A stretch of 8,553 nt of DNA from the NCBI GenBank assembly GCA_009776695.1, contig WRNI01000056.1, positions 1 through 8,553 of the forward strand. Reading direction: 5' to 3'. A program made the position numbers and the translations under genes. Position 1 is the first letter of the stretch. Each line of letters starts with the position of its first letter. The notes beneath the pieces were generated by a model that saw only the letters and a list, made by a program, of their open reading frames with translations, ran no database searches and was not told the origin of the DNA. Below, one piece after another: positions 1 through 4,627 of this stretch. This stretch comes from Methanomassiliicoccaceae archaeon. GTDB lineage: Archaea > Thermoplasmatota > Thermoplasmata > Methanomassiliicoccales > Methanomethylophilaceae.

Positions 1-798
1 CCTGAACGCGCTGTAGCTGTCGGCGGCGCGGGTCTTTGACAGTTTTTCTTCTATCGCCGCGGCGAAGGACGGGGCTATCGATGCCAGCTGTCCGATCTGT
101 GCCGCGGCGCCGTTAGGTATGAGATTAGCGATCTGCGACGCCTGATTCACCGAAAGGGAGGCGTCGATCTCCTTGACCATTGCCACGGTCTTCTCACGCA
201 TCGCCCGCATCTGCTTCTCTATCGTCTCCGCGAACATGGCCGTGTCGTAGCCCATCTTCGAGAACACATAGCTCTCGCCGGTGTTCAGCCTTATCGTGAT
301 GTCCGTGCTTCCCTTTTCCAGAGCGCTGACGAAACATAGAGGGATACGACGCGCGTTCCTGTTCGGAGGCAGGCCTGTCACGCAATTTTCGTACACCTGG
401 GCAAGCGCTTTGTTACCGCTCGATGTCATTCCGTTCTCGGTGAACCGATAATCCCCGGTCGCCCTGAGCGCCGGGTCGCCGGTCACGAAGAACGAACGCA
501 GCACCGCCTTACCGTATGCGTCGCACAGCGCGTCGTAAAAGGGCTGCGCCCAGCTGCCCATGCGGGAAAATATGTAATCTCCCTCATCCGTCCTGACAGC
601 TATCTCGTAATTCGCAAATTCTATTGAGTCCACGATCGCATAGGGTATCTCCGCCGCACCGAACACACCGGTCACGGCAAAATAGTTCTTGTCAACCTTC
701 AGCCTGACCTCGCCGTTCATTGCCGGCGATGATGCCTGCGCTGTGTACTCTATCTGAACTTTCTCTTCCTTTCCCGGCAAACCGTCCATTGGCATCAT
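1..798 (-). CDS. Hypothetical protein with two tandem PH/GRAM-like repeats (3' end outside window)
   Basis: The frame is open from an ATG at 798 to the window edge, giving 266 codons with no stop, so the C-terminus is missing. An in-frame TAA lies 24 nt upstream of the ATG, which fixes the 5' end to the MMPM stretch (M1, M2 or M4). A weak AGGT lies about 9 nt upstream. The protein carries an internal duplication. Residues about 30-95 and 113-200 share a strand-rich pattern ending in a V/I-R-x(3)-G-x-x-Y-x-FS(R/K)MG motif (FSRMG at 77-81, FSKMG at 179-183) followed by an amphipathic helix. This layout resembles tandem PH/GRAM-like domains, which bind lipids or proteins. From about residue 200 the sequence is helical and Ala-rich. 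No signal peptide or membrane segment is visible. The gene follows the 259-aa zinc-ribbon gene after 60 nt with no terminator and is probably cotranscribed. The coding call is firm. The PH-like assignment is pattern-based and the function is unknown. Confidence 0.8.
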   Translation of the reverse strand, partial: MMPMDGLPGKEEKVQIEYTAQASSPAMNGEVRLKVDKNYFAVTGVFGAAEIPYAIVDSIEFANYEIAVRTDEGDYIFSRMGSWAQPFYDALCDAYGKAVLRSFFVTGDPALRATGDYRFTENGMTSSGNKALAQVYENCVTGLPPNRNARRIPLCFVSALEKGSTDITIRLNTGESYVFSKMGYDTAMFAETIEKQMRAMREKTVAMVKEIDASLSVNQASQIANLIPNGAAAQIGQLASIAPSFAAAIEEKLSKTRAADSYSAFR

Positions 799-858
799 GA
801 TATCCCGACCTGATATGAGTTAACCTGTGATAAGCGACAGGCGGCGCTCATTCTCAGT

Positions 859-1638
859 TCAGAGCTTGCTCCCGCATCCGCCGCAGAACTTTGTCTCAGG
901 GTCATTCTGGAAACCGCAGCCGGCACACTTCCCGCTGGGCGGTGCCGCGGCCGATAAGGTCGAGGAGGGCTGCGACAGGTTCTCGCCGCAGTTGTTGCAG
1001 AAGCGGACGGTCAGCGCGTTCTTCGCGCCGCATTTCGGACATTCTCTCAGATCAAGCGATGCACCGCAGTTGTTGCAGAACTTGCCCGTCCCGGCGGGCT
1101 TGCCGCATATAGGGCATATTGTGGTCTTGCTTTCAATGTTGCCCTGCCAGACAACGGCGTCCTTCTCAGCGGCGTCTATGTTGCGCTTCATCGCCTTGGC
1201 GTGCGCCTGCGCCACCATCACGTCCTGGCGCGGCGCGCACGTCGTGCATAGCGTGGCATCTTCATTCCAGCAGTGGTCGCAGGAGTATGTGTTGCAGCCG
1301 GGGCAGCGGTGGAAATGCGCTTTCGCCTCGTTCTGGGCCATCCCGAACGCATTTTCGTGCTCTTTGCGCCACTGAGGGGATTTGTCGCTGAACTGGTCCG
1401 CCGCGACGTCTCCGCCGCGTTCGGCGGCGTTGCCGACCTTGTTGGCCTTGCCGCCTATAAGGTTGCCGACGATGCCGGCGCCCTTGCCGAGCAGGCGACT
1501 TCCCTTGTTCTTTTTGTATGTGTCCGATGCGATGAAACTGGATTTGAAACCGTCGTTGCATACGTCGCACAGGAAGGTGAACTCAAAACCGGCGTCGGAG
1601 CTGTTGTCCTGGTAATTCTTCGTGAAGGCTTTCATCAT
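859..1638 (-). CDS. Zinc-ribbon protein with split Cys cluster and three C-terminal zinc ribbons
   Basis: This 259-aa protein has ten Cys pairs or near-pairs. An N-terminal C24-x2-C27 is followed by a Gly/Ala/Lys-rich segment (about 46-80), then H108/H110, C112-x2-C115, C120-x2-C123 and C131-x2-C134, which together look like a split treble-clef or B-box-like zinc site. After a helical linker (138-165) come three classic zinc ribbons: C175/C178 with C188/C191, C200/C203 with C214/C217, and C238/C241 with C252/C255, the last ending at the C-terminus. Similar uncharacterised proteins with an N-terminal CxxC, a Gly-rich spacer, a HFHRCPxC-type cluster and terminal ribbons are, to my recollection, widespread in prokaryotes; their function is unknown. 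A protein- or nucleic-acid-binding adaptor role is inference. The start ATG (1636-1638) is preceded by a near-perfect SD overlapping the stop of the 119-aa gene 4 nt away, so the two are very likely translationally coupled. A second ATG follows immediately. Confidence 0.9.
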   Translation of the reverse strand: MMKAFTKNYQDNSSDAGFEFTFLCDVCNDGFKSSFIASDTYKKNKGSRLLGKGAGIVGNLIGGKANKVGNAAERGGDVAADQFSDKSPQWRKEHENAFGMAQNEAKAHFHRCPGCNTYSCDHCWNEDATLCTTCAPRQDVMVAQAHAKAMKRNIDAAEKDAVVWQGNIESKTTICPICGKPAGTGKFCNNCGASLDLRECPKCGAKNALTVRFCNNCGENLSQPSSTLSAAAPPSGKCAGCGFQNDPETKFCGGCGSKL

Positions 1639-1641
1639 GTT

Positions 1642-1651
1642 ATCACTTCCT
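1642..1651 (-). promoter_or_regulatory. Strong ribosome binding site overlapping the upstream stop codon
   Basis: Read on the minus strand this is AGGAAGTGAT, matching AGGAGGTGAT, the complement of the archaeal 16S rRNA 3' end, at 9 of 10 positions. It ends 3 nt before the ATG at 1638 and contains the TGA stop of the 119-aa gene. This supports the chosen start of the 259-aa gene and translational coupling of the pair. Confidence 0.75.
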
Positions 1652-2002
1652 CTTCTTCAGTTGTTCTATTCCGTTTTTTATCTTCTTGCCGCAGGCCGTG
1701 CATTTGGTGTTCTCAAAGAACTGGTACTGCCCGCAGTTCTTGTTCGTGCAGAGCACCATGAGCGATATGCCGCAGGAATCGCACTTGTCCGCCCCCGTGA
1801 ACGTCTGACCTTTGCATAAAGGACACGTTGTCATCAGCGACCTCCCGCAGCTGGAGCACATGACGTTCCCGCGCTGCACCGGCTTCAGACAGAACGGGCA
1901 CTGATACCCGAACGGGCTTCTGTTGGCGCATTTCGGACAGAATCTGTTGTCCCCATCTATAAGCTCGCCGCAATGTATGCATGGTTGTTTGTAAGTTGCC
2001 AT
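1643..2002 (-). CDS. Small protein of four tandem zinc ribbons
   Basis: This 119-aa protein contains sixteen cysteines arranged as eight pairs: C8/C11, C22/C25, C35/C38, C49/C52, C60/C63, C74/C77, C85/C90 and C101/C104. The regular spacing builds four consecutive zinc ribbons with almost no other sequence; the last has a longer C-x4-C knuckle. The C-terminus is basic (ending KKRK). The family style is the double-zinc-ribbon/TFIIB-like knuckle type, which usually mediates protein or nucleic-acid contacts. There is no catalytic domain and the specific role is unknown. The ATG at 2000-2002 has no SD. An AT-rich stretch centred about 30 nt upstream suggests a nearly leaderless mRNA. The gene opens a new transcription unit just after the terminator at 2064-2091 and is followed after 4 nt by the larger zinc-ribbon gene. 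Confidence 0.88.
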   Translation of the reverse strand: MATYKQPCIHCGELIDGDNRFCPKCANRSPFGYQCPFCLKPVQRGNVMCSSCGRSLMTTCPLCKGQTFTGADKCDSCGISLMVLCTNKNCGQYQFFENTKCTACGKKIKNGIEQLKKRK

Positions 2003-2023
2003 GATTAAGGTGTATGAGCATGA

Positions 2024-2042
2024 AGATTATTATTCTTATCTT
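2024..2042 (-). promoter_or_regulatory. Candidate AT-rich promoter for the zinc-ribbon operon
   Basis: The minus strand here reads AAGATAAGAATAATAATC-like sequence, the only AT-rich block between the terminator and the ATG at 2002. Archaeal TATA boxes sit about 25 nt before the transcription start, which would put the start within a few nt of the ATG. That agrees with the absence of an SD. It does not match the TTTATATA consensus closely, so the call is tentative. Confidence 0.35.
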
Positions 2043-2063
2043 CAGGATCTTCAGATAATGCAT

Positions 2064-2091
2064 AAAAAAGCGGGCGCTTTCGCACGCCCGC
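2064..2091 (-). terminator. Hairpin plus T6 terminator after the tandem paralogs
   Basis: On the minus strand, a perfect 7-bp stem (GCGGGCG at 2091-2085 pairing with CGCCCGC at 2076-2070) encloses an 8-nt loop. It is followed directly by six T residues (2069-2064). It lies 29 nt after the TGA of the 828-aa gene. A second, weaker 5-bp GC hairpin (arms 2103-2107 and 2114-2118) lies between the stop and this structure. The arrangement separates the paralog operon from the zinc-ribbon operon. The shape is that of a bacterial intrinsic terminator; in archaea the T-tract alone can be sufficient. Confidence 0.75.
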
Positions 2092-2120
2092 GGGACACCG
2101 GAGGCGGTCGCAGCCGCCGA

Positions 2121-4607
2121 TCAGTTCCTGTCCGTTATATTATATTCGCCGCTCCACAGCTCAAGCGTCGGCGACGACACAGGGATGTAGTTGCCCATTG
2201 TCCCCAAACGCTCTTTGTAATCGTCGATGTGCCCCGTCGATGCCGACGCGCCTCCGTATATCTTCGTTCCTCTCATCAGCGATGCGGACATGCCCGCCGA
2301 CGCGGACAAATAAGGCAGATTGGTACCGACTTCCAGACTTGCGCGGATGTCCACGTCCCTCGGGTGCACCTTTCCGTTCTTATCTCTTGATATCGAGAAC
2401 CCAAACTTCGCCTCGCCTTTCAGCGGATCTATCTCCTCTCCGAGGCTGAGCGTCAGGTCCGCGCTGACACCGCTCCTGCCGGTCATGTGATTTTTATAAC
2501 TGGAATGGTCGATCGATCCGAACGGTGTCCATAAAGTAACGGATGATGTGCTTAGGTGAAGATTCGACTTGTACTTCATGAACCCGAAGTCTATCGTGTA
2601 CTCGTACTTCTTTATGAAGTTCTTGTAGAACGAAGAGTTCTCGTCGATCTCGCCGCTCTTGAACGCATCCTTTATGGCCTTCTGTTTCAGCACCGCCGCG
2701 TCGCCCTCTGCCTTCCGCTTCGCATCGATCGTCTTCTGATACGATGCCAACAGTTCCTCATCGCAGCCGCATTCGATCACGTTCAGCATTTCCATTCCGA
2801 TGCCGTACGCTGACAATATGTTACCCATGGCCGTCTGGAGCGCGTTGGCGATGGCGCCGACGAGTATCGCTTCCTTTTGTTCTCTCACTTTCTCATCGGA
2901 TATCAGCATAAGGTGCCTCATCGCCGACTGATACATCTTGGGGATGTACTTCTCCAGTTTCTTATACGCCATGGCCGTCAGCTGTGTCGCCTGCCCGAAG
3001 CGCGGTTTGGTAAGGGCGTTGCGCTGAGGGTAGTATGTTGTGTGGATCTTGTGCACAAGGATGTCCTTCTCTTCGCTTGATATCTTCTCTGCGTTCAGCA
3101 GAGCCTCTATCCTGCTGTACTCGGCAGCTTCCGCTTCGTATATCTGCGAATATTTTAGACTATAGTTATCGGCGATCTCCTTAAGTCCGTCCGCCACTTT
3201 ATTGTTGATCATTCCGATGTACGTTAGGAGCGCTTCCGTCTTTTCTTCCAGAAGGGACGCGTTCCACTTCTGCAGCAGCACGTCCCACGGGTTCGCATAT
3301 TCGAACGGGTCCAGCGCATATATGCCGGTGGCGGCGTCGATCTTGGCCGACTCGTTGTAGAAATCCTTCATCTCATCGGTCATGAACCCCTGTGACAGCA
3401 TCTCTTCCATTCCTTCCTGCGATAAATTCATCGCTTCCGCCTTCTGCATCATTACTTTCATCTGCTCGGACATCTTGTTCATGATCTCCGTGATCATGTT
3501 CGGATCGACGGTCATGTCCTTGCCCTGAAGCTTGCTCGGGTCGTCGGCGTACTGCCTCATGAAGTCGGAATAGTCCATGCTGCCGATATGGGTGTCAACG
3601 CCTATATTATCGTAAATGTCCGCGTTCATATGCGACATCGCGCTTATGTACTTCTCAACATACGGCGCAAGGTTCGCGTGGTCGTTCCCCACGGCGTTGA
3701 TCGCGGCCCAGACGCTTACCTTGTTGTCCTCGCTTATTGTGGTGTACTGCGTCAGGATGTTCGTGTTCGGGACCGTGAATTTCATCTTACCGCCGGCCAT
3801 TTCCGCGTCCGCCCTCATCTTCGCGGCCGTCGCGGGATCGATGGGGCCCAAAAGGTCAGCGAACGTGACCGCCTTCACCTCCGCCAGTTCGTCCATGTTC
3901 CTTTCCAGTTCGGCCTCTGTCTCCCGCGGGCCGTAACGTGACGGGACTGCTTTGTTAAGATCTTCCTCCATCGCTTTGAACGCTCTCTGCGTTGTCGTCG
4001 GACGTTGATTCTCCAATTCTGAGAGCGATCTCAGCATGTCCGTGTTGCCTTTCGCTTTGCAGTATGACCTGAGGCCTCCGACCGATCCCGCGCTGCCCCC
4101 GCAGGCGATGGCGGCGCTGAACGTCTCTTCCGCCGCTTCGTCCATATGCATGTCCAGCTGAAGGTTGCCGAGGCACACGAGCGGGTCGGCGCTGTTCGCG
4201 CCGTGGCTGCCATTCTTCATGGACAGCAGGACCGCGTACTTCAGCACTGTCTCCGCGTCCGCATATATCTCGGCCTCCCTTGCATGCACTGCGTCATCAT
4301 CGTTATTGTCGCAGAACATTGCGATCGCGCACCCGAGGTTCTGGGCCGCCCAGACCGCTGTCGGTGCCATGTCAAAAACAACGCACGCCAGCGCCAGCGT
4401 CGCGTTCGGGATGCCGTTCACGCCCATCAGCGCACTGTCGTACGACAGCTTCGCGGCCAGTTTCACATCTTTCGTCTTTCCGTCAAATGACGGCTCCTGT
4501 CTGACCGCTTTCCTGAATTCGTCCAGAATGTCCGGTTCGATGATCGGATACGACCACTGGTAGTATTTCTTCGCTATCGCCAGTATGTTCTCAAGAGGAT
4601 CACTCAT
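2121..4607 (-). CDS. Large TPR-like/beta-domain protein, paralog B
   Basis: This 828-aa protein belongs to no family I can name. In order: a helical N-terminus (1-130) containing the block 38-106 that is identical to the neighbouring paralog; a TPR-like helix pair around 141-170 (LVCLGNLQLD pattern); a conserved FADLLGPIDP segment at 249-258; Met-rich helices at 365-415; DPFEYANPWD at 433-442; and a long helical, coiled-coil-prone core (450-650) with HTTYYPQ (522-528) and the Cys pair C613/C615 in ECGCDEE. Last comes a strand-rich C-terminal domain (652-828) dominated by Ser/Gly/Asp and ending near TLELWSGEY. No signal peptide or transmembrane segment is visible, so it is probably cytosolic. 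The ATG at 4607 has a good SD. The gene starts 20 nt after the stop of paralog A with no terminator between, implying one operon, and a hairpin terminator follows. The Cys pair might bind metal or form a disulfide (inference). Confidence 0.88.
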   Translation of the reverse strand: MSDPLENILAIAKKYYQWSYPIIEPDILDEFRKAVRQEPSFDGKTKDVKLAAKLSYDSALMGVNGIPNATLALACVVFDMAPTAVWAAQNLGCAIAMFCDNNDDDAVHAREAEIYADAETVLKYAVLLSMKNGSHGANSADPLVCLGNLQLDMHMDEAAEETFSAAIACGGSAGSVGGLRSYCKAKGNTDMLRSLSELENQRPTTTQRAFKAMEEDLNKAVPSRYGPRETEAELERNMDELAEVKAVTFADLLGPIDPATAAKMRADAEMAGGKMKFTVPNTNILTQYTTISEDNKVSVWAAINAVGNDHANLAPYVEKYISAMSHMNADIYDNIGVDTHIGSMDYSDFMRQYADDPSKLQGKDMTVDPNMITEIMNKMSEQMKVMMQKAEAMNLSQEGMEEMLSQGFMTDEMKDFYNESAKIDAATGIYALDPFEYANPWDVLLQKWNASLLEEKTEALLTYIGMINNKVADGLKEIADNYSLKYSQIYEAEAAEYSRIEALLNAEKISSEEKDILVHKIHTTYYPQRNALTKPRFGQATQLTAMAYKKLEKYIPKMYQSAMRHLMLISDEKVREQKEAILVGAIANALQTAMGNILSAYGIGMEMLNVIECGCDEELLASYQKTIDAKRKAEGDAAVLKQKAIKDAFKSGEIDENSSFYKNFIKKYEYTIDFGFMKYKSNLHLSTSSVTLWTPFGSIDHSSYKNHMTGRSGVSADLTLSLGEEIDPLKGEAKFGFSISRDKNGKVHPRDVDIRASLEVGTNLPYLSASAGMSASLMRGTKIYGGASASTGHIDDYKERLGTMGNYIPVSSPTLELWSGEYNITDRN
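2124..2654 (-). repeat. C-terminal duplicated segment, copy in paralog B
   Basis: This segment encodes residues 652-828 of paralog B. It aligns without gaps to residues 661-837 of paralog A (4631-5161), with 13 conservative amino-acid differences in 177 by eye. It includes a 49-nt exactly identical run (2187-2235 versus 4694-4742). Many of the remaining nucleotide differences are synonymous, so the protein sequence appears conserved beyond simple recency. Confidence 0.85.
4290..4496 (-). repeat. N-terminal near-identical segment, copy in paralog B
   Basis: This encodes residues 38-106 of paralog B. Compared by eye with 6821-7027 it shows 6 nucleotide differences in 207, all synonymous, and includes a 101-nt exactly identical run (4387-4487 versus 6918-7018). 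Flanking coding sequence on both sides is visibly more diverged. Confidence 0.9.
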
Positions 4608-4612
4608 TTTGC

Positions 4613-4621
4613 ATCATCTCC
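4613..4621 (-). promoter_or_regulatory. Ribosome binding site of paralog B
   Basis: The minus strand reads GGAGATGAT, 8 of 9 matches to GGAGGTGAT. It lies 5 nt before the ATG at 4607, inside the 20-nt gap after the stop of paralog A. It supports the start and independent translation initiation within the operon. Confidence 0.65.
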
Positions 4622-4627
4622 GTATCA

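Noticed and set aside
824..841. Five-bp hairpin (CCTGT/ACAGG) between the 259-aa zinc-ribbon gene and the PH-like gene, as a terminator
   Set aside because: The stem is weak, the loop is 8 nt and no T-tract follows, so it does not look like a terminator and the genes are probably cotranscribed.
1400..1505. Gly-rich stretch of the 259-aa protein as a transmembrane or glycine-zipper segment
   Set aside because: It is interrupted by several Lys, Arg, Glu and Asp residues and has no continuous hydrophobic run of membrane length; a flexible loop is more likely.
2124..2654. C-terminal strand-rich domain as an outer-membrane beta-barrel or autotransporter-like segment
   Set aside because: There is no signal peptide at the N-terminus, the N-terminal two thirds are helical and soluble-looking, and the putative host is archaeal with no outer membrane of that type.
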